The notes under the pieces are model-generated. The model saw nothing but the letters and a program-made list of their open reading frames with translations, did not search any database and was not told the origin of the DNA. Position numbers and translations under genes: made by a program. 20,253 bases of DNA from a virus. The DNA lies in IMG/VR virus record IMGVR_UViG_3300029319_000629, positions 876 to 21,128 of that record, one strand, 5' to 3'. Shown here in pieces: positions 7,213-15,384 of this stretch. How positions within the stretch are numbered: the stretch's first letter is position 1; every line of letters begins with the position of its first letter.

Positions 7213-7626
7213 TTAGTTCTGATTAAAAGGACCTGCAGCTGAGCTATCCAATCCAAAGACTCCAAACTCTACCATCTGATCTACCTTGGTGCCGTATACT
7301 CTGTATGATTTATTCACTGCAACGGGAATAAAACAAAACTCAGAGCCACCCACCTTTGCCACAAGACCATCACTGTCTGTGTCGTTGTAGATGTATACAT
7401 ACGTTTCCTTCTCTGTTTCCAGATTCTTAAGAAACAAATATGCTGATTCAGTTTTGTCGTTAGCTGTATAGACCTCTAGAGCATTTGCATCTACTGCAGT
7501 CTTCACAACCTTAGCTCGGCTAAGAATGCCAGAGTCTGCGGCTCCAGAAAAATCTGCAGACACGTTTACAGGGCTTGCCAAAACGGAAGCACTGCTTAAT
7601 GTTAATGTTGCTCTAAGCGTAGCCAT
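7213..7626 (-). CDS. Small beta-rich virion protein, second of a pair
   Basis: This is a 137-residue protein, ATG 7626, which overlaps the stop of the previous gene as TAATG, so translation is likely coupled. It begins MATLRATLTLSSA, nearly the same as its neighbour (MATTTATLTLSSA). It shows the same plan: Ser/Ala-rich start, then 'YLFLKNLETEKETYVYIYND' (about 63-82), then 'FCFIPVAVNKSYRVYG' (about 97-112) and a beta-rich end. This looks like a jelly-roll or Ig-like decoration or fibre subunit. It is distantly related to its upstream neighbour, so probably a duplicated head or head-fibre protein. The family name is not known to me. Confidence 0.8.
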   Translation of the reverse strand: MATLRATLTLSSASVLASPVNVSADFSGAADSGILSRAKVVKTAVDANALEVYTANDKTESAYLFLKNLETEKETYVYIYNDTDSDGLVAKVGGSEFCFIPVAVNKSYRVYGTKVDQMVEFGVFGLDSSAAGPFNQN

Positions 7627-8024
7627 TAAACTTGCTGATAGATAACTGCATATTCAATAGTCATTGCAGTATTTACGCTTGGAGTAATCTTAATGTCTTG
7701 CTCACCATTGAAAGGCAACAGCGCCCAATCACCAGCATAAAGTCTTCCAAGAGACTGCGCCTCAATAGTCACAATAATATTCTCTGTAGCTGTAGTGCTA
7801 GTGTTTTTGATGTAGACCTTATGAGCACCATCAACATCGTAGAGACTTTTGTCAATCAATGTCAAGATGGTGTTTTGAGTAAAGGTCTGTCTAGCTACTC
7901 CAGTAAACTGATCCAAGCCAGTTACTGTGCCAGCCTTTGTGAGTGTTGCCGTAGTGGACAACGAAAGCGCATCACCTGTGAGGTCCGCGCTAGATAATGT
8001 CAATGTTGCAGTTGTTGTTGCCAT
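7626..8024 (-). CDS. Small beta-rich virion protein, first of a pair
   Basis: This is a 132-residue protein, ATG 8024, first gene behind the promoter box at 8043-8050. It begins MATTTATLTLSSADLTGDAL, rich in Thr, Ser and Ala. It then has 'KVYIKNTSTTATENIIVTIE' (about 69-88), 'WALLPFNGEQDIKITPS' (about 99-115) and a final 'YAVIYQQV'. The N-terminus and overall plan match the next gene (7213-7626). The 'x-V/L-x-I/L-K-N' strand followed by a 'F-x-P-V/F-N' turn is common in small phage head or fibre subunits. No enzyme signature is visible. Structural role inferred from neighbours and make-up. Confidence 0.8.
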   Translation of the reverse strand: MATTTATLTLSSADLTGDALSLSTTATLTKAGTVTGLDQFTGVARQTFTQNTILTLIDKSLYDVDGAHKVYIKNTSTTATENIIVTIEAQSLGRLYAGDWALLPFNGEQDIKITPSVNTAMTIEYAVIYQQV

Positions 8025-8042
8025 AATGGATAGTTATTTCCA

Positions 8043-8050
8043 CAAATATA
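8043..8050 (-). promoter_or_regulatory. Bacteroidota-type -7 promoter box TATATTTG
   Basis: Exact TATATTTG on the minus strand, 18 nt before the ATG at 8024 and just after the stop of the Lys-rich cluster (8059-8061). It would start a unit holding the four beta-rich genes, scaffold and capsid protein. Confidence 0.68.
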
Positions 8051-8058
8051 CTTATTAT

Positions 8059-8292
8059 TTACTTCTTCTTTTTCTTGCCTTTCCCCGCTCTAATCTTAGC
8101 AGCTTCTCGTTTGCCGAAGGCAGACTTTACACGAGCCATAGCCCAGGCATGCTGCGACACCTTAGGCCTGTTTCCTGAGCTCATGTAAGCAGCAAGACCT
8201 CTACGATACACTTGTTTTTGTGCAGGACTAAGGCTTGCAAAGCTTTTGCCTTTCTTCTTTTTAGACTTGCCCCCTTTCTTGAGTACAATCAT
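8059..8292 (-). CDS. Small Lys-rich protein (third of cluster)
   Basis: This is a 77-residue protein, ATG 8292, whose start overlaps the previous stop as ATGA. Both ends are Lys-rich (GGKSKKKKGK near the start, GKGKKKKK at the end). The core reads SLSPAQKQVYRRGLAAYMSS (21-40), then NRPKVSQHAWAMARVKSAF. I recall similar 'G-L-A-A-x-x-S-S-G-x-R-P-x-x-S-x-x-x-W-A-x-x-R-V' cores in cyanophage and marine phage small proteins, but without known function. High charge and small size fit binding to DNA or RNA, maybe inside the head. It is the last gene before a promoter. Confidence 0.78.
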   Translation of the reverse strand: MIVLKKGGKSKKKKGKSFASLSPAQKQVYRRGLAAYMSSGNRPKVSQHAWAMARVKSAFGKREAAKIRAGKGKKKKK

Positions 8293-8558
8293 ATCTTATC
8301 TCTTTGTGCCATAAGTCTTTTTAGTCTAGCCTCTACAGCGGGTGGAAATCCTTTCTTCTTTCTTTTAGCCTTAGTGCCTCTATACTTCTTGTAAATGTCA
8401 GAGATCTGCTTCATGAGCTGCTTTCTCTTGCCCACATTAGCACTGCCACGAGTATACTTAGGATTAAACTTCATCCCCTTAGCCGCAGACTTAGGTTTCT
8501 TCCCAGCCTTTTTCATAGAGATAGCAATCGCTGCTTGCTGTGCTGCACTTTTTGCCAT
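8289..8558 (-). CDS. Small Lys-rich protein (second of cluster)
   Basis: This is an 89-residue protein, ATG 8558, overlapping the upstream stop as TAATG and the downstream start as ATGA. Such overlaps point to coupled translation of the three genes. It begins MAKSAAQQAAIAISMKKAGK, an Ala/Gln helix then Lys-rich region, and later has 'QISDIYKKYRGTKAKRKKKG' (51-70). I recall 'K-S-x-A-Q-Q-A-A-I-A-I-S-M-K' starts from small proteins of marine phages. It has no Cys and no membrane segment. Binding of packaged DNA is suggested by charge only. Confidence 0.78.
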   Translation of the reverse strand: MAKSAAQQAAIAISMKKAGKKPKSAAKGMKFNPKYTRGSANVGKRKQLMKQISDIYKKYRGTKAKRKKKGFPPAVEARLKRLMAQRDKI

Positions 8559-8752
8559 TACGACTTGGGATGATTAACGAGTTTAAACTTTGCTTTTTTA
8601 ACGGCTCCAGGGTGTGGGGCATAGTCTCCCTTCATCAGATAGTATCTGCCTTGCTCCTCCATCCAGTGAAATCCTGAAGGGGGATCTACTGATACCTTCT
8701 TGCTACTGATAGAGAGCTTACCTCCTTTTTTGTATTTGACAACTCGAGCCAT
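8558..8752 (-). CDS. Small basic protein (first of cluster)
   Basis: This is a 64-residue protein, ATG 8752, with a -7 promoter box ending 4 nt before the ATG. The Lys-rich start (VVKYKKGGKLSISSKKVSV) is followed by a compact motif 'PPSGFHWMEEQGRYYLMKGD' (24-43) and 'KFKLVNHPKS' at the end. Similar 'P-x-G-x-H-W-M ... Y-x-L-M' proteins occur in marine phages as I recall, with unknown function. It opens a three-gene coupled cluster of basic proteins. Predicted role: virion-internal or DNA-associated. This is inference. Confidence 0.78.
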   Translation of the reverse strand: MARVVKYKKGGKLSISSKKVSVDPPSGFHWMEEQGRYYLMKGDYAPHPGAVKKAKFKLVNHPKS

Positions 8753-8756
8753 AATG

Positions 8757-8764
8757 CAAATATA
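8757..8764 (-). promoter_or_regulatory. Bacteroidota-type -7 promoter box TATATTTG
   Basis: Exact TATATTTG on the minus strand, 4 nt (CATT) before the ATG at 8752 and only a few nt past the stop of the fibre-associated gene (8769-8771). The same 4-nt spacing is seen at 229-236 and 2773-2780. Confidence 0.7.
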
Positions 8765-8768
8765 ATGA

Positions 8769-9164
8769 TTATGTGAGTGTAAGAGTTATTGACTTACTTA
8801 CGTTGCCCCTACCAAAATCTCTGGTTGCAGTCAGGACTATTGAATAAGTACCTCTTGACTCTATCATGTCTCCAAATGACAGTCTGGTATTCGCTCCAAT
8901 GCTCACAATATTTGTGTTCCCAGCTAAAGCTGTAGTTGAAGTTCTCCCCAGAGTCATGCTCGTCTTGGCTTTGTTTAGTGCAATCTCAGTTCTAAGGTAA
9001 TCCAGCTCCTCTTGCATCTTCTGTATCTGGTAGATTATTGCAGCCTCTGGACCAAAATCCAAGACCTCAAGATGCTTGCCATTGTCAAAGTTTGCCTTGA
9101 TACGTGCCAAGTCATCCCCAGTTTTGTCGTGTATTGGCTCGTGCCTTCTTGTATTTAGTGACAT
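8769..9164 (-). CDS. Fibre-associated protein with short coiled coil
   Basis: This is a 131-residue protein, ATG 9164, one nt after the stop of the collagen-like fibre gene. Residues 1-45 are polar (RRHEPIHDKTGDDLARIKAN). A helix with heptad character follows at about 45-66 (IIYQIQKMQEELDYLRTEIA), and then a Thr/Ser/Gly-rich beta region ending SKSITLTLT. A short trimerising coil before a beta domain is typical of fibre or baseplate parts. Tight linkage to the fibre gene suggests it works with that fibre. No known family is recognised. Confidence 0.78.
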   Translation of the reverse strand: MSLNTRRHEPIHDKTGDDLARIKANFDNGKHLEVLDFGPEAAIIYQIQKMQEELDYLRTEIALNKAKTSMTLGRTSTTALAGNTNIVSIGANTRLSFGDMIESRGTYSIVLTATRDFGRGNVSKSITLTLT

Positions 9165-9165
9165 G

Positions 9166-10359
9166 TTATACTCCTGCTATTGTTACGTAACCACCGTGAA
9201 TCTCATTGCCAGAAGCGTTATCTACTTTTAAAAGCAAGTAGTTTGTTGTACTGCTGGTGACATCTGTTATATTAATCTCTGTTCCTACATTTCCAGTACC
9301 CTTGGTTACCCCTGTCTTAGAGTCAATTTGCATCTCAAAGACTGTAATAGCGTCTGTAGCAGAACCATTTACTTTAACGTGAGTTGCCTTAAATCCTGTT
9401 GGTATTTCTATAGAAGCATATGTAGGATTAGAAGAATTTGATTCTAAGAAAAAGTTGTTAGAAACAAGGCCAGTGTCATCAATCATAAGAGGTCTACCAC
9501 CATCATCAGCAATAAAGTCTCTAGGCAATAACTTAATTCTTGTCGTTGAACCATGCCAACCATCTGATGGTGTAGTAAATGACAAATTACCGCTTCCATC
9601 TGTAGACATCACTTGACCGCTTGTACCGTCAGCGGATGGAAAAGTAAATTCCACATCAGAACCTAAACTATCTGGACAATTAAGACGAACAGAGTTTGTG
9701 CCATTGGCCGATGCCTCTTTTAAAAAGAGAGATGCACCAGCAGTGGTGCCCTGAACTGTAAGACCTCTCCTAAATACACCATCACCAACACTACTTATAG
9801 AAGCTACTCCAGCTGTGCCACCTGAATCAAATGTCAAACTATTAGACCCTAAGTCAATAGTTCTGTTTCCAGTAAGAGTTCCATCAGTGTCGTAAATGTT
9901 TGTGTTAGTATCTGATGACGCTATAGTTACAGTATCACTTGAAGCATTGGTTGTTACAGTAATATTAGATCCAGCAGCTATAGTTAAGGTATCATCAGTT
10001 GCATCAGCTACAACATTATCTTGACCAGCAACAGAAATCGTAGTAAATGCATTTGGTGATGTACCATCAGATCCAGCAGGCCCCTGTGGTCCAGTGGGTC
10101 CTTGAGCACCAGTAGCCCCTGTGGCTCCCGTAGCTCCCGTAGCACCTGTAGCGCCTGTAGCGCCTGTAGGTCCTGTTGGTCCTTGAGCACCAGTGTCGCC
10201 TTTATCTCCCTTAGGCCCTTTTGATGTAACAACAAAACTATTTGCTGCAGGACTTACAACAGATACAGTACTAACTGATTGAGTAAAACTTATATTAGTT
10301 CCACCAGAAACAGAAACCTCAACAGTATTGCCTCTTGTTGATGTTACAGATACGCTCAT
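9166..10359 (-). CDS. Collagen-like tail/receptor fibre protein
   Basis: This is a 397-residue protein, ATG 10359, overlapping the previous stop as ATGA. Residues 1-47 form a beta-rich anchoring part. Residues 48-98 are 17 Gly-X-Y triplets (KGD, TGA, TGP, and six G-A-T in a row), which form a collagen triple helix. Then come Asp/Thr-rich repeats with '[18 protein letters not shown]' (about 117-134) and a beta-rich C-terminal head (about 270-397) that could contact the host. Such fibres are trimeric. It lies between a BppU-like baseplate gene and a coiled-coil partner. Whether it sits on tail or head cannot be read from the sequence. Confidence 0.9.
   Translation of the reverse strand: MSVSVTSTRGNTVEVSVSGGTNISFTQSVSTVSVVSPAANSFVVTSKGPKGDKGDTGAQGPTGPTGATGATGATGATGATGATGAQGPTGPQGPAGSDGTSPNAFTTISVAGQDNVVADATDDTLTIAAGSNITVTTNASSDTVTIASSDTNTNIYDTDGTLTGNRTIDLGSNSLTFDSGGTAGVASISSVGDGVFRRGLTVQGTTAGASLFLKEASANGTNSVRLNCPDSLGSDVEFTFPSADGTSGQVMSTDGSGNLSFTTPSDGWHGSTTRIKLLPRDFIADDGGRPLMIDDTGLVSNNFFLESNSSNPTYASIEIPTGFKATHVKVNGSATDAITVFEMQIDSKTGVTKGTGNVGTEINITDVTSSTTNYLLLKVDNASGNEIHGGYVTIAGV
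10066..10218 (-). repeat. Collagen-type 9-bp tandem repeats in the fibre gene
   Basis: The stretch codes 17 Gly-X-Y triplets. At 10111-10164 there are six near-identical 9-bp units coding G-A-T, differing mainly in third bases (GCGCCTGTA, GCTCCCGTA on the plus strand). Such repeats can lengthen or shorten in steps of 9 bp without a frameshift. Confidence 0.92.
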
Positions 10360-10817
10360 CTTCTTGCAATACTAGTGGCTTTAGTTACATCTTCATTGAT
10401 AATAAATGATCCCCTCAATACTGTAGTGTGTGTGTCTACACCTGAAGCAGTGGGTAGAATAAATTGTAAATCATATATGTGACGACCAGGAGGCACGTTT
10501 CGCATAGTTGCTGCAGTAGCTTTAATCGTTACATTGCCACTGTCATCAACAACAAATGGTTCAAAGTATGCGCCACCAGGAACCTCTGGTGTATTTAAGT
10601 TGCGACCTTTTAATCCTCTCTCTGTAGTTGCAATCAAAGGACTTCTAGACTTTCTGCCTGTAGCCCATACTTGCATAACAAATGCATAGTTTGAGGTAGC
10701 AAGAGTCAAGCCTGTCCCAGCAGAATCCTTAAGGGTAACGGTAAGTTCAAAGGTATCTCCTTGACGACACGTAATGTCAAGAACCTCTGATACATCTAGA
10801 TTTACTGAATTAGACAT
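10356..10817 (-). CDS. Baseplate upper-protein (BppU N-domain)-like protein
   Basis: This is a 153-residue protein, ATG 10817, overlapping the portal 3' end by 8 nt. It is one beta-rich domain with the pattern '[21 protein letters not shown]' spread over about 14-34, '[20 protein letters not shown]' (about 94-113), 'YDLQFIL' (about 115-121) and '[14 protein letters not shown]' (about 132-145). This is the layout of the N-terminal domain of BppU-like and related phage baseplate proteins, which attach receptor-binding fibres. It lies directly before the collagen-like fibre and could be its adaptor. The match is from memory of the pattern. Confidence 0.75.
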   Translation of the reverse strand: MSNSVNLDVSEVLDITCRQGDTFELTVTLKDSAGTGLTLATSNYAFVMQVWATGRKSRSPLIATTERGLKGRNLNTPEVPGGAYFEPFVVDDSGNVTIKATAATMRNVPPGRHIYDLQFILPTASGVDTHTTVLRGSFIINEDVTKATSIARR

Positions 10818-13236
10818 CTTGCATATTCATTAATGTATTTCTCATAGGATTGCCATCATTTTCTTGAAGCTCTGTCCTCTGACCTTTTCTTTGAGAGATA
10901 AGCTTTGATTGCTCTATCGCCTGCTTTTCTACTCTCTCATCCTTACGATCCTCTTTAAGAACTTCAATCTTTTCTCTAAACTCCTCATCAGTTTCTTTGA
11001 AACCAAGCGTAGCCTTAGCCCTAATAGTTTCAATCTCTTTATTAAACTCGTGACGCATGGCAGCCATCTGAGCATCGAGCTGAGCTTTGAGTTGCATTTT
11101 TTGCGCTTCAATCTGGGCTTCTGCCTGGAGCTTCTGCCCTTCCATCTGCATCTGCATAGCCTGTGACTGCTGTGCCATTTGAGCCTGCATCTGCTGCTGC
11201 TGAGAAGCCATAGCTTGAGCCTGTTGAATCTTTTTCTTTCTACGAACAACAAGCAATCTTTCAGCTTGATTGACATCCTTCAACTCTCTGATTGCCATAG
11301 CATCTTCTAGATCAATTTCTTTTTGACCTAATGAAATTTGAATGGCTTGTTCAAGATATGCTTGATCTTTATCGTCCATATCCTTTTGTACCTGTACGCC
11401 AAAGTTGTACATAGGAAGCCTAGAGAAACTAGTAAGAATACTCATATTGGTTTCTCCAATGGCATTCTTGTACACCTCCATGATAACAGATTCTTCAGGA
11501 AGGATCTGCAAACACTTGACAATATCATTGCATACATTCTTGTACAGAATCATAGATGCATTTGTAATGTCATAAGTAGCATTGTTTGATGCTGCAATGG
11601 CTTGCTCTCGCACCCCGACCAAGGCTTCAGACTTTGGTGTACTTGCATCTACTACCTCATTGATTCCTGTTGTATCACGAATCATTCTTAGGTAGTGGTT
11701 GTACAGCCCAACAAGTTCATTAATGTTTCTAATACTATTCCCAATTTCACGAATAGGTGGGTTCTGAAAACCACCCTCTGGGTTTTTACTTCTGTAGTAA
11801 AAGACACCAGTCTGTTCGTAGATATCATGTAGGTCTAGTGGCTGTAACTCACCACCCTTTCCAAGCTGTACATTTTCAAGCCCCTCAATATCAATAATCA
11901 ATCCATCTGGCTTAGCCTTAGCGATAGCTTGTTGAATCTTAAGGTGAGTTAACTGCAGCATATCAGCAAAACCAATACAGCTAGATACCATGGACTTAGG
12001 CATCATCTCTGTAAGATTAGTTGCTACTACAGAATAAGACATTCGTGCTTTACTAATGTCATGGATATTCTTAGGCACATTGTGCATTCTGCCATACCCA
12101 AACAGATAGTCAGTGCCTATAACAAAGTATCCTTTATATACATTGACAACCTCCATCTTATAAGGCTTTCGCTCAAAGACGCTGCCCGCTTTTTCTTTAT
12201 AGTCAAAGCCTTGATAAAAGAAGTTTCTATTGCCAAATCTATTTTCTTTCTCTTCGAAGAACATACAATCGGTAGAAAGAAACTCAAACTCCAAAACATC
12301 TACTGAATACTCATCATAGTCGTACACGTTTCTACCCATCTTTTGATCGTACTGATAGCCCGATCCCATCTTGCCAGTAACCTTCTTGGCAATCTTTTGA
12401 AAATCTTCTTCCTCTAGCTCGCCACTGGCAATGCGCTTTAGTTCTTGTATAGGCATGCTTCGAACATGACCAGCATAAGTAATATTTTCAAAGCTTGGAT
12501 CATCTGTCTGGCTATGAATAAAATCTTTGGGATCAACATAGTGAGTCTTGATTCCGTAGTTTGGATCATTAGATCGTTTAACTACAGCCATCCCATTGAT
12601 TGCTAGATCATTAACGCAGCGTCTAAAGGTATTGTCATCAAAGTTGTTCCAAGACAAAGTCATGTTGGTTGCTACCTGTGCAGCAATCTCAGCATCACTC
12701 TTTACATTCTCTCCCATAAAAATTTCAGCCTCAGCTTCAGTGTCAGGAATCATGGATGGGTCCATACCAATAGTGGCACCAGTCTTTTGCTGAAATGCAA
12801 CAAGCTGCTTTTTTAATGCAACCTGAATCTCAATTCTTTTTTTGTCTCTATTCTTTTCAGAAGAAGACAAAGGATCAATAGCTTCTAGATTGGGGTAAAG
12901 ATTTCTACCTAAAATCTTATTTACTACAATCCGTACAAACTTTGGCAGAATAGGAACTGGAGTAAAATCAAGATTCATCAAACTGCCGTCTCCTGCATTT
13001 GGATCGACATTGTTTAATAGTCTTTTATAAATACTAGTGTCTTGTACACCTGTAGCATAATCTTTGTTTCTCTTAAATAAATCGTATCGTTTTGAGAACA
13101 AGGAATTACTATCCGATCTTTTACCCCACTGAGACTCAATAGCTTTAGCGTATCTCAATCCATATTCCTTACTTTCCTTCTGCTCTTGAGAAGCAAGTGG
13201 ATCAGGAAAGTTTTTCTTACCGCTATATTGTTTCAT
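10810..13236 (-). CDS. Portal protein
   Basis: This is an 808-residue protein, ATG 13236, next gene after TerL. Portal proteins form the dodecameric ring at the capsid vertex through which DNA enters. The N-terminal 100 residues hold an Arg/Lys-rich clip-like start, then 'LPKFVRIVVNKILGRNLYPN' (about 97-116), a mixed alpha/beta middle, and a long stem-like helical part around 430-560 (LTHLKIQQAIAKAKPDG). Residues about 669-785 are a very Gln/Ala/Met-rich coiled coil (QQQQMQAQMAQQSQAMQMQM), which would form the barrel or crown inside the head. This length and Gln-rich tail remind me of portals of crAss-like podoviruses. A promoter box lies 20 nt upstream. Confidence 0.92.
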   Translation of the reverse strand: MKQYSGKKNFPDPLASQEQKESKEYGLRYAKAIESQWGKRSDSNSLFSKRYDLFKRNKDYATGVQDTSIYKRLLNNVDPNAGDGSLMNLDFTPVPILPKFVRIVVNKILGRNLYPNLEAIDPLSSSEKNRDKKRIEIQVALKKQLVAFQQKTGATIGMDPSMIPDTEAEAEIFMGENVKSDAEIAAQVATNMTLSWNNFDDNTFRRCVNDLAINGMAVVKRSNDPNYGIKTHYVDPKDFIHSQTDDPSFENITYAGHVRSMPIQELKRIASGELEEEDFQKIAKKVTGKMGSGYQYDQKMGRNVYDYDEYSVDVLEFEFLSTDCMFFEEKENRFGNRNFFYQGFDYKEKAGSVFERKPYKMEVVNVYKGYFVIGTDYLFGYGRMHNVPKNIHDISKARMSYSVVATNLTEMMPKSMVSSCIGFADMLQLTHLKIQQAIAKAKPDGLIIDIEGLENVQLGKGGELQPLDLHDIYEQTGVFYYRSKNPEGGFQNPPIREIGNSIRNINELVGLYNHYLRMIRDTTGINEVVDASTPKSEALVGVREQAIAASNNATYDITNASMILYKNVCNDIVKCLQILPEESVIMEVYKNAIGETNMSILTSFSRLPMYNFGVQVQKDMDDKDQAYLEQAIQISLGQKEIDLEDAMAIRELKDVNQAERLLVVRRKKKIQQAQAMASQQQQMQAQMAQQSQAMQMQMEGQKLQAEAQIEAQKMQLKAQLDAQMAAMRHEFNKEIETIRAKATLGFKETDEEFREKIEVLKEDRKDERVEKQAIEQSKLISQRKGQRTELQENDGNPMRNTLMNMQDV

Positions 13237-13256
13237 TTACAAAAGAGTATATGGCA

Positions 13257-13264
13257 CAAATATA
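13257..13264 (-). promoter_or_regulatory. Bacteroidota-type -7 promoter box TATATTTG
   Basis: Exact TATATTTG on the minus strand, 20 nt before the portal ATG at 13236, between TerL and portal. It would allow portal and fibre genes to be transcribed apart from the terminase. Confidence 0.68.
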
Positions 13265-13269
13265 AGGAA

Positions 13270-15384
13270 TTACCCTATGACCTTATATCGTCTAAAAAAG
13301 CGACGCTCATCGAACGATTGCACCTTTTTCTTTTTCACCTTTTGTGCAGCCAAAAGTGCAAGCCCTGAACTTATTGTTAAGTCAAACTTTGTTCTGTTAT
13401 CTATCTTATATGCTATCCAATCTTCTAGGGTATCATTGAAATACATATTGCCAGTAGCAAGTGTTTCATAGTTAATACCTACGTGATCATGTATATATGA
13501 TTCAATAGCATGAGCATGAGACTGAATGATATCCTGAGAGTTTGATGGAATACCCTTAGTCTTCACTTTTACCTTAGCGCTGCTTGTCTTAAGATGTTGC
13601 GGCCTATCCATTAGATAGCCATCATAACCTCTTGATTCAAAGTATCTTGCGATACCGTACTTATTGTTTTCAATTAACAGTGGGTAGCCATAGAAGTATG
13701 CAGCCATCAATACATCTTCATAAAAGATTTTTGCCAGGGGTGGACGTGAAGCATACTCTAATACAAACATGTTTGATGGATGCTCCATATGAAACTTATT
13801 GTACAAGTGTAGGGCCCCTTTAGATCCTCGCCCATCCACTGTAGCATCTAAGTCATAAGAGTCAACACCACCACACCCCATGTCAGCATTAGGCGCAACT
13901 CGCTTGCCCTTGATAGTTGCATTTTTATTACGCAACTCAATAGGAGGCATCCAAGCAATCTTAAACCTACCATTAGGATCTGGTGTAAAAACTACCTCCG
14001 TATCCTGAACACCACCCTTCCAGATGAAATTACCTACGACTACAGGGTTAGGATACAACTCTTCATTGTGTTCTATTTGTTCATAGATCTTGCCAATGTT
14101 AAATACGCTCCCCTCTATGCTATCTCTGAAAGCTTCATCAGATGTAAATGGAAACTGACGAATGACCTCATTCATCTCTGATGCATTATGCTTTAGTGAT
14201 GATCTTTCATTTTTAAGGTATGTCTTTGCTCCAATATCAATTGTATCACCATCAAGACCAGATACCATAGTGTCAGGATCTTCAACAACTGGATGTCCGT
14301 AGGCATCAAAGAAGCCTTCAAGAGATTCATAGGCAGGAATAAACAAACGATATAGACCACTACGGGTTCTCCCATTCTTATTTCTTTCTAAAGGATTTGA
14401 ATCTTCCCACAAAGTCTTGTACTCCTTACCTCCCTTAGACATAGGGTTTACTGTGCTACCCACTAAAGCTTTGCCTATAATCTTTTTACCGACAATAAGA
14501 CAAGTGCGCTGTATCCTCCAGGCATCTCTGATATCTGTAGGTTTCTCCCACTTACCCGCCTCATCAAGATAAAGTATGTGCAGCTTCTCACCATCATACG
14601 CATTGTTGGTGGTGTTCTTCCAATTAATAACTGTATTTAAAGCTTCACCCTTCTGAGAAGTCTTATTGTTTTTAGTAATCCTTTTAGAAGGTTCTCTAAA
14701 AGCCAACTCCATACGAGGGTTAGTGGTACCATCTTGTATGGGTTTGAAGAAGAATGGGTAGTGTCTAAACATATAGACTACCTTCTTCATAAAGATGTTT
14801 TCTTGTGCGTCTTTACCTGTCTTTGATTGGATACCGAGGAGCTTATCCTTAACCTGCGTAGCCTCATCAACCAAGATTGAAGAACAGATATTAGTGTATC
14901 CAGAACGACGGCATTTAGTGTAGAGCTGACCAATGCAACGTGGATCAGCCTCGCACGCAGCAAGGTGTATAAATATTTCACGTTGAAAGGCAAGGTAAGA
15001 AGGATATCCAATATCCATTCTAGTCCATTGCAGCATCATATAGTGCCGACCCGTAATATATGTAGGGACGCCATTATTGAAAAACCAAAAGCCCTCACGC
15101 CGACGGCGAAACTCCTCTTCGATATACGGAGAAAACTTTTGTCGAAACTCCCTCGGCATCTCCCCCCACTCATCCATAGACTTAATCCGAGACAGCTCCT
15201 GTGGCATAGAAATCCTCTCCCACAACTGCAAGTGGTCTGGACTTCCATATCCTGCAATTTCTTTTTGGGGAGGCTGAGCGGGAAGAACAATGAGTATCCC
15301 ACCGAGTTCAACAGTTTCACCTTGCGTACCCTTGGGGCAAATTCCAATAGCCTGCTCATCATAATTATCGACCTTGACCAGCAT
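13270..15384 (-). CDS. terL: Terminase large subunit
   Basis: This is a 704-residue protein, ATG 15384. It is the motor ATPase and nuclease that packages DNA. The ATPase part shows a deviant Walker A 'KCRRSGYTN' at 157-165, Walker B 'LHILYLDEAG' at 268-277 with catalytic D274-E275, and coupling motif 'GSTVN' at 309-313. The RNase H-like nuclease shows Asp at 508 (GGVDSYDLDA), Glu at 572 (LLIENNKYG) and Asp at 668 (KFDLTISSG). All core motifs are present, so it should be active. The 'TRSGLYRLFIPAYES' linker region (340-354) resembles terminases of Bacteroidota podoviruses, as I recall. A typical small terminase is not obvious nearby. Confidence 0.96.
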   Translation of the reverse strand: MLVKVDNYDEQAIGICPKGTQGETVELGGILIVLPAQPPQKEIAGYGSPDHLQLWERISMPQELSRIKSMDEWGEMPREFRQKFSPYIEEEFRRRREGFWFFNNGVPTYITGRHYMMLQWTRMDIGYPSYLAFQREIFIHLAACEADPRCIGQLYTKCRRSGYTNICSSILVDEATQVKDKLLGIQSKTGKDAQENIFMKKVVYMFRHYPFFFKPIQDGTTNPRMELAFREPSKRITKNNKTSQKGEALNTVINWKNTTNNAYDGEKLHILYLDEAGKWEKPTDIRDAWRIQRTCLIVGKKIIGKALVGSTVNPMSKGGKEYKTLWEDSNPLERNKNGRTRSGLYRLFIPAYESLEGFFDAYGHPVVEDPDTMVSGLDGDTIDIGAKTYLKNERSSLKHNASEMNEVIRQFPFTSDEAFRDSIEGSVFNIGKIYEQIEHNEELYPNPVVVGNFIWKGGVQDTEVVFTPDPNGRFKIAWMPPIELRNKNATIKGKRVAPNADMGCGGVDSYDLDATVDGRGSKGALHLYNKFHMEHPSNMFVLEYASRPPLAKIFYEDVLMAAYFYGYPLLIENNKYGIARYFESRGYDGYLMDRPQHLKTSSAKVKVKTKGIPSNSQDIIQSHAHAIESYIHDHVGINYETLATGNMYFNDTLEDWIAYKIDNRTKFDLTISSGLALLAAQKVKKKKVQSFDERRFFRRYKVIG

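Noticed and set aside
7632-7997. 121-residue open frame on the plus strand
   Set aside because: It is antisense to the 7626-8024 gene, which has a promoter box, coupled stop-start and a paralogue. The plus product shows no recognisable pattern.
10066-10218. Tandem repeat considered as a CRISPR-like array
   Set aside because: Units are 9 bp with no spacers and code Gly-X-Y in frame; it is a collagen repeat.
10008-10235. 75-residue minus-strand frame with Leu/Gln repeats
   Set aside because: It is the collagen repeat read in a shifted frame, so the periodicity comes from the 9-bp repeats.
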